From the NCBI GenBank assembly GCA_038258185.1, contig JBBSQD010000252.1:1-9663 (forward strand): 9,663 nucleotides of DNA, written 5' to 3'. Source of the DNA: JAIOHN01 sp038258185 (GTDB taxonomy: Bacteria; Chloroflexota; Anaerolineae; Aggregatilineales; Phototrophicaceae). The stretch's first letter is position 1, and every line of letters begins with the position of its first letter. Shown here piece by piece: positions 1 through 6,632 of the stretch. The notes beneath the pieces are model-generated. The model worked only from the letters and a program-made list of their open reading frames with translations. It searched no databases and was not told the DNA's origin. Both the position numbers and the translations under genes were made by a program.

Positions 1-963
1 CTGCCAACCTATCAGGCCGTAGCCGCGGCCATTACTGATATGACCGTGCGCGGCGCACCGGCTATCGGCGCATCAGCCGCATTTGGTATGGCGCTGGCCG
101 CGAAAAATAATACATCCCACACAGTCACCGGTCTGCTCGAAGAACTGCAAACTGCTGCAACTGTGCTTAAAGAAGCCCGTCCAACAGCCGTTAATCTCGC
201 GTGGGCGGTGGAAAAACTCATGGACATGGCAGTCAGCGGCGAATTCTCAAACCCGGATGATCTGCGTGCCGCACTCTTGCAGGAAGCCCAACGGATTGCC
301 GATGATGATGTCGCCATTAATCGGCGGATGGGTGCCAATGGCGCAGCTTTAATCCAGAATGGAGACACCATTCTGCATCACTGCAATACCGGTGCACTGG
401 CGACTGTGGATTATGGCACGGCACTCGGCGTCATCCGGGCTGCCCATGAGCAGCACAAACAGATTCATGTGTTGCTGGATGAAACCCGTCCACGCTTACA
501 GGGGTCGCGCCTCAGCGCCTGGGAACTCGAACAGCTCGGTGTCAGTTATGATATCCTGCCGGACACCGCTGCTGGTTTTTACATGCAGAAAGGCGAAATC
601 AAGCTGGTTCTGGTGGGCGCGGATCGCATCGCCGCCAATGGGGACACCGCCAACAAAATCGGCACCTATCAGATCGCGGTACTGGCTAAAGAAAATAATA
701 TTCCGTTTTACGTGGTTGCCCCCACCTCGACAGTTGACCTGGCATTGGCCAGTGGCGCAGAAATCCCAATCGAAGAACGGGATAAAAGTGAGGTTTTGGC
801 ACCTTATGGCAACGCGATCACCCCCGATCATTTCCATGCACGCAATCCCGCTTTCGATGTCACTCCACACCGCTATATCAGTGGCATTGTGACCGAAAAT
901 GGTATTGCTCGACCCCCATTTACCCAAACATTATCACGCGCAGTTGCAGGTGAACAGTTATGA
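1..963 (+). CDS. mtnA: S-methyl-5-thioribose-1-phosphate isomerase (MtnA), 5' end outside the window
   Basis: This cytoplasmic enzyme of the methionine salvage pathway converts 5-methylthioribose-1-phosphate to 5-methylthioribulose-1-phosphate, recycling the methylthioadenosine made by polyamine synthesis and other SAM-using reactions. The frame is open from base 1 and reads LPTYQAVAAAITDMTVRGAPAIG, so the ATG at 40 is internal and the true start lies upstream. Family landmarks are all present: the RGAPAIG motif near 52-72; HHCNTG with the catalytic Cys codon at 382-384; DETRPRLQGSRLSAWEL near 478-525; GADRIAANGD with the catalytic Asp codon at 622-624; and APTSTVDL near 718. The visible 320 residues of a usual 340-370 suggest only a short N-terminal piece is missing. 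The stop TGA overlaps the next start codon as ATGA, so the two genes are probably translated from one mRNA. eIF2B-alpha-like proteins share the fold, but the Cys and Asp motifs favour MtnA. Confidence 0.95.
   Translation: MPTYQAVAAAITDMTVRGAPAIGASAAFGMALAAKNNTSHTVTGLLEELQTAATVLKEARPTAVNLAWAVEKLMDMAVSGEFSNPDDLRAALLQEAQRIADDDVAINRRMGANGAALIQNGDTILHHCNTGALATVDYGTALGVIRAAHEQHKQIHVLLDETRPRLQGSRLSAWELEQLGVSYDILPDTAAGFYMQKGEIKLVLVGADRIAANGDTANKIGTYQIAVLAKENNIPFYVVAPTSTVDLALASGAEIPIEERDKSEVLAPYGNAITPDHFHARNPAFDVTPHRYISGIVTENGIARPPFTQTLSRAVAGEQL
948..953 (+). promoter_or_regulatory. Ribosome binding site inside mtnA for the downstream small gene
   Basis: AGGTGA lies six bases before the ATG at 960, inside the last codons of mtnA. 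It supports that start and suggests translational coupling with mtnA. Confidence 0.5.
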
Positions 964-1388
964 CAGAGTGGCAACAATTCCCTTCCGGTGCTGAATTAAG
1001 GCGAAAAATCGCGCAAAGTGCTGGCTGGCACATGCGAAAAATCCCTGTCAGCTCCAAAGGTGTAGAGTACGATTTCTTTATCTATGACAATGATGATCGG
1101 CTGGCATTTCATCGCGAAATCACGGCTGAAGATTTGGAGAACGAGGGGCAAACGGTCGATGAAACCTGGCTGTCCGCTATGGAAGATGAGGACACCCCCC
1201 GCTGGGATGAAGACCTTGAGGATGCGGTGTGGCTAATCGACAAAAAACCGTATCAGGCGCAACTCGAAAATGGTCTTTATAAGGCATGGGTAGCGTCAGA
1301 GCAATATCAGGGGAGTGGCGAAACCGAGCCACTCGCCCTGATGCGCGCCTGGTTAAGCTGGGCGCAAGAACATTTGCATTACGATTAA
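960..1388 (+). CDS. Small acidic protein, possible phage-ABA-sandwich (BC1872-like) fold
   Basis: This is a 142-residue soluble protein with no signal peptide or membrane segment, rich in Asp, Glu and Trp. I do not recognise a specific family member. Its layout resembles the small proteins called phage ABA sandwich domain or BC1872-like: an N-terminal helix ending in AGW (about 11-23); a W-D-E-D-L-E-D-A-V helix start (82-90); a strand region with YQAQLENGLYKAWVA (98-112); then G-x-G-E-T-E-P-L-A-L-x-R-A helix (118-130), close to the typical 'geT.plAicrAlL' ending. This match is from memory and tentative. The ATG overlaps the mtnA stop by four bases and an AGGTGA site precedes it, so the start is well supported and the gene is probably co-expressed with mtnA. 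Despite the fold name, nothing around it suggests a prophage. Such domains are also found in ordinary chromosomal genes. Function unknown. Confidence 0.8.
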   Translation: MTEWQQFPSGAELRRKIAQSAGWHMRKIPVSSKGVEYDFFIYDNDDRLAFHREITAEDLENEGQTVDETWLSAMEDEDTPRWDEDLEDAVWLIDKKPYQAQLENGLYKAWVASEQYQGSGETEPLALMRAWLSWAQEHLHYD

Positions 1389-1391
1389 AAT

Positions 1392-1408
1392 GCAGGCATT
1401 AAGTCTGC
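1392..1408. terminator. Weak hairpin between the convergent genes
   Basis: GCAGGC (1392-1397) can pair with GTCTGC (1403-1408) around a five-base loop, with one G-U pair in the + transcript and one mismatch in the - transcript. On the - strand it is followed by ATTTTAAT, a short U-rich stretch. It overlaps the stop codon of the ATPase gene. It is the only terminator-like structure between the two converging gene pairs, and it is weak. Confidence 0.3.
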
Positions 1409-2721
1409 CAGAACGTCTCAGGCAAATCCAGTACGTGCATGGGCTGCTTACCGGTTAAGCGTAACTCGCCATCATCGGTATCCATCAGCAGCACATATTC
1501 AGGATAATCGCTGTTATTGAACTGCCATTCACCGATGCTGTAGAGTCGGATTTGGCCGCGTGCTCGCCATAATGTCACCACGAACGGTAAGCGCTGGTAC
1601 ATCGCGCTGATCATGATTTCGCCCTGGCTCATATTCGCCCGACGTGCCAGCATACTTAAGGCATTGCGCAAACGTTTCGTATCAAACGGCCCCCGGAAAG
1701 ACCAGATCTGCCGGGGAGCCTGTTCATCACTCAGCAAAGGCGCAATCGATTCCGGCTCATCCGAACGGACTTCGTCTAACAGGATATACGCAGGTTTCTG
1801 AGCCAGTGCAGCGCCGATTTGTTCCCCAAAAGACATTCCCGGTTCAATGCCTGTTGACCAGCGTACCATCAAGCGCTTGATACCTGCTTTCAGGCGTATT
1901 TCGCCAGCCCGTTCAACCGCGATTGTATTTTCCGCGTTTGGCAAAAACTGCGATAAAGCCCCCATCAACGTGGTTTTGCCAGATTCTGTATCGCCTACAA
2001 TCACCAGACCATGCGATGACTCGGCCAGCGCCTGCAATAACAGAGAAGCTTTTTCGGTCAAAAAACCTGATTCAACCAGCGATTGCAAAGTGGGGCTCTC
2101 TTGTGGATGCACCCGAATATCCGCGATAAAATGAAACGCGACAGGCGGCGCGGTGATACTGATACCCACAGGTCGTTCCCCCACCATCAGTCCAGTTTCG
2201 ATAAACGGCTGGTCATCAAACAGATCGGCTCCGGCATCTGCCAGCAAGCGGCGCAGGATTATCCGCAAATGCGCCTCATCCTGAAACAACGGGCCGACAT
2301 TCTGCAAATCTCCATGCCCGTAACGCACAGCGGCTTTATCACTGCCATCCAATGAAATAGTCGTGATATTCTCGTCTGCAAATAAAGCATCCAGCGGCCC
2401 ATAGCCAAAAATATTGCTATAGGCTTTGCCGATTAAATTGGCTTTTTCCTGATTAGACATCTGTATGGACTCAACCGACAGCAGATAATTGATCGTGCCT
2501 AAAAGCAGTTTAACCCGTTTGGTGGAGGTATCGGCCTCGGCCAATGCAGGTGTGTTGGCATATTCGTCGACGAAAGCCTTTTCGATGCGTTCCAGTAATG
2601 CCTGTACAGATACCAGACGCTGCCCCAGTTGAGCCGAGACAAAGTCCGGTTCGCGGCCTTTATCGGCGTCGCGTCGCAAATTCGCCCATTCGTCTGGCTG
2701 ATCACGTTCCTGATCTGTCAT
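1399..2721 (-). CDS. Divergent CpaF/TadA-like type II/IV secretion system ATPase
   Basis: This 440-residue cytoplasmic P-loop ATPase belongs to the broad VirB11/PilT/CpaF secretion family, whose hexamers power pilus assembly or protein export. Residues 106-135 (GYGPLDALFADENITTISLDG) match the N-terminal domain of CpaF proteins. R203 sits in an IRVHPQES stretch just ahead of the nucleotide-binding domain. Walker A is GDTESGKTT (243-251, K249) and the Walker B-like segment is YILLDEVRSDE (312-322, E317 the likely catalytic Glu). The usual GHdGSxxTxHAns box is degenerate: at 337-356 the sequence aligns as IWSFRGPFDTKRLRNALSML, with Arg where His is expected. The 100 residues before residue 106 are variable and acidic, and the C-terminal 60 are not recognised. 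No pilin, TadB/TadC or secretin gene is visible nearby. Instead the gene follows nicotinate phosphoribosyltransferase after 5 bp. It may be a standalone ATPase with a changed role, so the secretion label is by family only. Confidence 0.85.
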   Translation of the reverse strand: MTDQERDQPDEWANLRRDADKGREPDFVSAQLGQRLVSVQALLERIEKAFVDEYANTPALAEADTSTKRVKLLLGTINYLLSVESIQMSNQEKANLIGKAYSNIFGYGPLDALFADENITTISLDGSDKAAVRYGHGDLQNVGPLFQDEAHLRIILRRLLADAGADLFDDQPFIETGLMVGERPVGISITAPPVAFHFIADIRVHPQESPTLQSLVESGFLTEKASLLLQALAESSHGLVIVGDTESGKTTLMGALSQFLPNAENTIAVERAGEIRLKAGIKRLMVRWSTGIEPGMSFGEQIGAALAQKPAYILLDEVRSDEPESIAPLLSDEQAPRQIWSFRGPFDTKRLRNALSMLARRANMSQGEIMISAMYQRLPFVVTLWRARGQIRLYSIGEWQFNNSDYPEYVLLMDTDDGELRLTGKQPMHVLDLPETFWQT

Positions 2722-2726
2722 CGTGT

Positions 2727-4070
2727 TTACTCCAACGTACTCAAGTCAACAGGTGCAAGCTGGGGATTAGATGCTGCCTGGCGGCCAATTTTTGCCATAT
2801 CAACCCATTCATCGTCCACTTTGATGCGCACAATGTCCATCGAATAATCGGTGTTGGTATCACCATCATTCTGGAACAAACTTGAGCCTACACCGTAAAT
2901 ATCAACCGGCACGCCATCACGTTCGTACGCTTCAATTTTCTCACGGTTAAAGCCACCGGAGACTACAATTTTAATCTTCCGGCAAAATCCCTGAGCCGTT
3001 TCAATCAGATTTTCAGGCACGTCCCAGCTTTCCCAGGCATGATCGAGCGCTTCCCGTACCGTCCGCACCAGTTCTGGGCTGATGCCATAGGGCCCGTCGG
3101 GTTCCATGCTGACATCACGTACATTTTTACCGGTGTCCAGTCGTATGCCATCCAGTGTCCAGCGGCGTTGACCTTCTTCATCATTGGCTTCTGCCGCTTC
3201 TCGATAATGGGGCCAGAAAGCCCGCGCTGTGGATAGAGAAGCGCCGAGCGTATCATTGTTAAAATCCACCAGTGCAATACGTGGAATGTTAATCGGCAAA
3301 TAACGCGCATATGCCATCATCGCTTCAGCCGTATCACCAGCGAAACAGGCGATCAACGCATGGGGCACCGTCCCGCCACCGTGACCACCCCACCACGCGC
3401 TTTGAGCATCAGTACTGGCGAGTGCCTGTGTCTGCTGACCATATTCCTGATTGTAGCGCTGCACAGCAATCCAGTAAGCATAACCATCAATCATCTGAAC
3501 TTCAGGGATATCAAAGCGTGCCGGGAAGAAGAGTACCGGTTTGCCATTACTCACTTCCAGAACATTATAAACATTCGTAGCCACCCGTGTAGCCCGTGAC
3601 ATTACGCCGAGTATGCCGGTTTCCAGCAGTGCGAAATCGCGATAACGTCCGCGAATTTTGATCACCGGACTCACGTGCATCGGGTCACCGTCGTAAGGGG
3701 TTTTTACACCATCCTCAATCGCTTCCACATCCAGTTGATCCCAGGTTTCGACAAACTGCCCATCCTGATAATAACCTGAGCAAAAGCGTACCATCGCTAA
3801 AGCGGCATCAATCCCCGCGGCCAGAGCGAACGGCTCATGACGGGTAAAATACTGCGCCTCAACGACGATATCCCCAATATCAATCTGATTAAAATCGTCT
3901 GGAATTGGACGTGGGGATTCGCCGTCAAACTGATACCCTGCCTGATGCGCTCGCTCCAACACATGAACGACATTCTCAAAGTATTTATCACTGTAAAACC
4001 CGCGCCGCAAACGCTCTGTATCCAGCTTTATAGCCTGATTAGAAAGACGTTTATGATCGAAATGTGACAT
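2727..4070 (-). CDS. pncB: Nicotinate phosphoribosyltransferase
   Basis: This cytoplasmic enzyme joins nicotinate to phosphoribosyl pyrophosphate (with ATP) to give nicotinate mononucleotide, the entry step of the Preiss-Handler route to NAD. The 447 residues fit the family. Recognisable elements in order are: LLETGILGVMSRATRVA (148-164); the GTVPH motif (233-237), whose His is the candidate phosphorylated residue; VDFNNDT (268-274); LDGIRLDTG (306-314); GISPELVRTVREALD (329-343); VVSGGFNREKI (369-379); and YGVGSSL (392-398) for phosphate binding. GTVPH replaces the commoner GTxAH, and VDFNNDT replaces VDTYDT, so this is a divergent subgroup. Nicotinamide phosphoribosyltransferase is a less likely alternative. 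The start is supported by GAGGA at 4081-4085, ten bases upstream. It is transcribed divergently from adoK and leads a two-gene unit with the ATPase. Confidence 0.9.
   Translation of the reverse strand: MSHFDHKRLSNQAIKLDTERLRRGFYSDKYFENVVHVLERAHQAGYQFDGESPRPIPDDFNQIDIGDIVVEAQYFTRHEPFALAAGIDAALAMVRFCSGYYQDGQFVETWDQLDVEAIEDGVKTPYDGDPMHVSPVIKIRGRYRDFALLETGILGVMSRATRVATNVYNVLEVSNGKPVLFFPARFDIPEVQMIDGYAYWIAVQRYNQEYGQQTQALASTDAQSAWWGGHGGGTVPHALIACFAGDTAEAMMAYARYLPINIPRIALVDFNNDTLGASLSTARAFWPHYREAAEANDEEGQRRWTLDGIRLDTGKNVRDVSMEPDGPYGISPELVRTVREALDHAWESWDVPENLIETAQGFCRKIKIVVSGGFNREKIEAYERDGVPVDIYGVGSSLFQNDGDTNTDYSMDIVRIKVDDEWVDMAKIGRQAASNPQLAPVDLSTLE
2730..2733 (-). promoter_or_regulatory. Ribosome binding site of the ATPase inside the 3' end of pncB
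   Basis: Read on the - strand, GGAG lies eight bases before the ATPase ATG and is made from the final Leu-Glu codons of the upstream gene (TTG GAG TAA). Translation of the ATPase is therefore likely coupled to termination of the phosphoribosyltransferase. Confidence 0.6.
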
Positions 4071-4080
4071 CTTAACGAAA

Positions 4081-4085
4081 TCCTC
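4081..4085 (-). promoter_or_regulatory. Ribosome binding site of pncB
   Basis: On the - strand GAGGA lies ten bases before the ATG whose complement ends at 4070. The spacing is slightly long but acceptable, and no better start exists nearby. Confidence 0.55.
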
Positions 4086-4110
4086 GTAAACTTAATTTAA
4101 GCTACAACGC

Positions 4111-4116
4111 ATTATA
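4111..4116 (-). promoter_or_regulatory. Candidate -10 box for the pncB unit
   Basis: The - strand reads a perfect TATAAT here, about 40 bases before the pncB start codon. No good -35 box is found at 16-18 bases; a TTTACA at 4143-4148 on the same strand is too far (26 bases). The site lies only eight bases from the adoK -10 box on the other strand. Confidence 0.4.
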
Positions 4117-4121
4117 GATTG

Positions 4122-4130
4122 TGGTATACT
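4122..4130 (+). promoter_or_regulatory. Candidate extended -10 promoter for adoK
   Basis: TGGTATACT is an extended -10 element (TG, one base, TATACT). The -35 position 17 bases upstream is CTACAA, a weak match, as expected when an extended -10 does the work. Transcription would begin near 4137, giving a leader of about 50 bases before the ATG at 4188. Confidence 0.5.
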
Positions 4131-4187
4131 CATGCGCTGCTTTGTAAAGTCCACTCAATCTTCTAATCTCAGGGAATCTCTAGCTCA

Positions 4188-5165
4188 ATGAATATCATCA
4201 TAACAGGCTCTATTGCGTATGACTACCTGATGCGTTTTCCTGGTCGTTTTACCGATCACTTAATCGCAGAACAATTGCATCAGGTTAGCCTCAGCTTCCT
4301 CGTTGAGGACATGACCAAACACTGGGGCGGTGTCGCGGCGAATATCGCTTACACGACAGCCCTGCTCGGTCTAAATCCCAAACTTATGGGGACTGTAGGT
4401 CGGGATTTTACCGATTATCGGCAATGGTTAAATAGTGCCGGGGTCGATACCAGCACCGTAAGGCAAATTGATGAAGTGTTCACCGCTTCTTTTTTTTGCA
4501 ATACCGATCTGGAAAATAACCAGATCTCCTCTTTTTACTCTGGTGCGATGGCCTACGCACGGGATTACACGCTGGCTGATGCGCATGCCAATAAGCCTGA
4601 TTTTGTCATGATTTCCCCCAACGACCCTGATGCAATGAAAAATCTGGGGAAGGAATGTCGTGAGCGCGATATTCGCTTTATTTACGACCCCAGCCAGCAG
4701 GTGCCGCGCTTAACCGGCGAGGAACTTTCTGAAGGGCTGCAAGGCGCTTATGCCATGATCGTCAACGCTTACGAAGCCGAAATCATCTGCAACAAGACTG
4801 GTCAAACGATGGATGACCTGCGCAAAGCGGTCGAGATATTGGTGATCACCCAGGGTAAACATGGTTCCACCATTTACCTGAATGGCGACACCATCAAGAT
4901 TTCAGCTTTCCCTGTGGACGAAATTAAAGACCCCACCGGAGCCGGTGATGCCTTCAGAGGCGGATTCCTGCGTGGTATTGCATCTGGCTGGCCGCTGGAG
5001 CTTTGCGCGCAGACCGGTTCATTATGTGCCACCTACGTTCTGGAGCAAATCGGGACGCAGAAGCATCACTTCACACTGCCAGAATTCATTGAACGTTTCC
5101 GCACTCATTATGATGATGCTGGCAAGTTGGACTCGCTGCTGATCCCTGCTCAATACGGCAGTTAG
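4188..5165 (+). CDS. adoK: Adenosine kinase, PfkB/ribokinase family, mycobacterial AdoK type
   Basis: This 325-residue cytoplasmic kinase phosphorylates adenosine to AMP with ATP. The sequence closely follows what I recall of Mycobacterium tuberculosis AdoK: ITGSIAYDYLMRFPGRF (5-21), QVSLSFLVEDM (32-42), GGVAANIAY (47-55), ISSFYSGAM (113-121), NDPDAM (145-150), DPSQQ (167-171) and GTQ (289-291). The PfkB signature DPTGAGDAFRGGFLRG spans 248-263, with catalytic Asp 254 and the GAGD anion hole at 251-254. The upstream AGGGA at 4171-4175 is 12 bases from the ATG, a rather long spacing. No better in-frame start exists close by. The gene next door is ahcY, whose product releases adenosine, so the pairing strongly supports adenosine over a sugar as substrate. 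A hairpin and a candidate promoter lie between the two, so ahcY may also be expressed on its own. Confidence 0.92.
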   Translation: MNIIITGSIAYDYLMRFPGRFTDHLIAEQLHQVSLSFLVEDMTKHWGGVAANIAYTTALLGLNPKLMGTVGRDFTDYRQWLNSAGVDTSTVRQIDEVFTASFFCNTDLENNQISSFYSGAMAYARDYTLADAHANKPDFVMISPNDPDAMKNLGKECRERDIRFIYDPSQQVPRLTGEELSEGLQGAYAMIVNAYEAEIICNKTGQTMDDLRKAVEILVITQGKHGSTIYLNGDTIKISAFPVDEIKDPTGAGDAFRGGFLRGIASGWPLELCAQTGSLCATYVLEQIGTQKHHFTLPEFIERFRTHYDDAGKLDSLLIPAQYGS

Positions 5166-5177
5166 GTCTAAAATCCG

Positions 5178-5222
5178 GGCAGATCATCCCCATATGCCAC
5201 TTTTTATGGGGATGATCTTGCC
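5178..5222 (+). terminator. Long perfect hairpin between adoK and ahcY, probable terminator without a U tract
   Basis: AGATCATCCCCATA (5181-5194) and TATGGGGATGATCT (5205-5218) pair perfectly over 14 bp around a ten-base loop. Allowing one bulged T at 5219, the stem extends by GGC/GCC to 17 bp. It begins 12 bases after the adoK stop and ends before the ahcY promoter candidate. There is no T run after the stem on either strand, so it is not a textbook intrinsic terminator. It could instead protect the adoK mRNA 3' end or bind a protein as a DNA inverted repeat. Confidence 0.55.
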
Positions 5223-5233
5223 GATACCGCATG

Positions 5234-5262
5234 GCGACAACTCGCCTATCCTGTGCTACAAT
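5234..5262 (+). promoter_or_regulatory. Candidate promoter of ahcY
   Basis: GCGACA (5234-5239) as -35 and TACAAT (5257-5262) as -10 are separated by 17 bases, and TG at 5254-5255 makes an extended -10. Transcription would start near 5269, about 45 bases before the ahcY ATG at 5315. This leader seems too short for a large riboswitch. Confidence 0.55.
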
Positions 5263-5304
5263 TTTTCGCATTCCTGGGCGGATACAGCCCACTATTAATC
5301 TATT

Positions 5305-5310
5305 AGGAGA
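5305..5310 (+). promoter_or_regulatory. Ribosome binding site that fixes the ahcY start
   Basis: AGGAGA lies four bases before the ATG at 5315. The alternative in-frame ATG at 5231 has no such site, so this decides the start. Confidence 0.75.
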
Positions 5311-5314
5311 ACGC

Positions 5315-6577
5315 ATGACCGTAGAACATGACGTAAAAAACCTGGAAATGGCAACCGGGGGTCGTTATCGCATTGAGTGGGCAGAAAAAGAAATGCCTGT
5401 CCTCCGCGCGATTCGTGAGCGTTTCGCAAAAGAAAAGCCGCTTGAAGGTATTCGTGTTTCCGCCTGTTTGCATGTCACCACTGAAACCGCCAACCTGATG
5501 CACACCTTACAGATCGGTGGCGCGGATGTCGTCTTATGCGCATCCAACCCGCTCTCCACTCAGGATGATGTCGCTGCTTCACTGGTGTCCCATTATGAAA
5601 TCCCGGTTTACGCCATTAAGGGCGAAGATAACGAAACTTATTATGAGCATATGAAAGCTGCGCTCGATCACAAGCCCCATGTGACTATGGATGACGGTGC
5701 TGATCTGGTCGGCATGATCCACAAAACGCGCCGTGAACTGCTGGATGAAATCATCGGTGGTACCGAAGAAACCACAACCGGTGTCATCCGTCTGCGCGCG
5801 ATGGCGAATGATGGCGCACTGGCCTTCCCGGTGATCGCCGTTAATGACAGCGATACCAAGCACATGTTCGATAATCGTTATGGCACAGGCCAGAGCACGC
5901 TTGATGGTATCATTCGCGCCACCAACATCCTGCTGGCTGGTCGTAATATCGTGGTCGCGGGTTATGGCTGGTGCAGCCGTGGCATCGCCAGCCGTGCTGA
6001 AGGCATGGGCGCGAATGTCATCGTGACCGAGATTGACCCCTTAAAGGCACTGGAAGCCGTCATGGATGGCTACCGTGTCATGCCGATGATGGAAGCCGCC
6101 AAAATTGGTGACATTTTCATCAGCGCGACCGGTGACATTAATGTGATCGACACCCATCATTTCCAGGAAATGAAGTCCGGCGCAATTGTCTGCAACTCAG
6201 GTCACTTCAATGTCGAATTGAATCTCAAGGGACTGCGCGAAATCAGCTCTGCCGATCCTAATCTGGTTCGTCCCTTTGTGGAAGAATACAAGGTCAGCGG
6301 CAAATCGATTTATGTCCTCGGTGAAGGCCGCCTGATTAATCTGGCCGCTGCTGAGGGTCACCCCGCCAGCGTGATGGATATGAGCTTTGCCAATCAGGCG
6401 CTTGGTGCAGAATTCATGGTGCGCAATGCCGCCAGCATGCAACCCGGCATTTATGTCGTACCAGCAGATATTGATAAGGAAATTGCCCGGCTGAAGCTGG
6501 AAGCAATGGGGATCAATATCGATAAACTCACTGAACAGCAGGAACATTACCTGGCTCAGTGGGAAGAAGGTACCTGA
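5315..6577 (+). CDS. ahcY: Adenosylhomocysteinase (S-adenosylhomocysteine hydrolase)
   Basis: This cytoplasmic NAD-dependent enzyme reversibly splits S-adenosylhomocysteine, the product of SAM methyltransferases, into homocysteine and adenosine. The 420-residue form matches the short bacterial/archaeal type. Landmarks are: LHVTTETANL (52-61, substrate His 53); ASNPLSTQDDVAASL (76-90); MDDGAD (125-130); GGTEETTTGV (148-157); SDTKHMFDNRYG (179-190, Lys 182 and Asp 186); the NAD-binding loop VAGYGWCSRGIA (214-225); NSGHFNVE (294-301); and EGHPASVMDMSFANQALG (347-364). The third glycine of the GxGxxG loop is Ser 221. I chose the ATG at 5315 because AGGAGA at 5305-5310 precedes it and the family's N-terminal sequence begins there. 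The in-frame ATG at 5231 would add 28 unrelated residues overlapping the promoter. It follows adoK, which removes its adenosine product. Confidence 0.95.
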   Translation: MTVEHDVKNLEMATGGRYRIEWAEKEMPVLRAIRERFAKEKPLEGIRVSACLHVTTETANLMHTLQIGGADVVLCASNPLSTQDDVAASLVSHYEIPVYAIKGEDNETYYEHMKAALDHKPHVTMDDGADLVGMIHKTRRELLDEIIGGTEETTTGVIRLRAMANDGALAFPVIAVNDSDTKHMFDNRYGTGQSTLDGIIRATNILLAGRNIVVAGYGWCSRGIASRAEGMGANVIVTEIDPLKALEAVMDGYRVMPMMEAAKIGDIFISATGDINVIDTHHFQEMKSGAIVCNSGHFNVELNLKGLREISSADPNLVRPFVEEYKVSGKSIYVLGEGRLINLAAAEGHPASVMDMSFANQALGAEFMVRNAASMQPGIYVVPADIDKEIARLKLEAMGINIDKLTEQQEHYLAQWEEGT

Positions 6578-6578
6578 T

Positions 6579-6595
6579 AGGCTGTCACGCAGCCT
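6579..6595 (+). other. Small hairpin after ahcY
   Basis: AGGCTG (6579-6584) pairs with CAGCCT (6590-6595) around a five-base loop, directly after the ahcY stop. There is no T run after it, so it is at most a weak terminator or attenuator. The 66-base gap to the next gene shows no clear promoter, so read-through from ahcY is plausible. Confidence 0.3.
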
Positions 6596-6632
6596 GAACG
6601 ACCATTCGAAGGCGCGTAGCAGAAAACCAATC

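Noticed and set aside
12..371. 119-residue open frame on the - strand
   Set aside because: It lies wholly opposite the well-supported mtnA coding frame and has low-complexity Ala/Ser content typical of an antisense shadow.
960..1388. A prophage remnant, suggested by the phage name of the possible fold
   Set aside because: No integrase, structural phage gene, attachment repeat or shift in base composition is present, and the gene is overlapped with mtnA.
1399..4070. A pilus or type II/IV secretion locus
   Set aside because: Only the ATPase is present; no pilin, platform protein, secretin or prepilin peptidase is seen within the window.
5231..5314. An upstream in-frame ATG that would extend ahcY by 28 residues
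   Set aside because: The extra residues match nothing in the family, the ATG overlaps the candidate promoter, and a clear AGGAGA site serves the ATG at 5315.
5263..5314. A SAH or SAM riboswitch in the ahcY leader
   Set aside because: The leader is only about 45 bases and I could not find the paired helices expected for a known SAH or SAM riboswitch.
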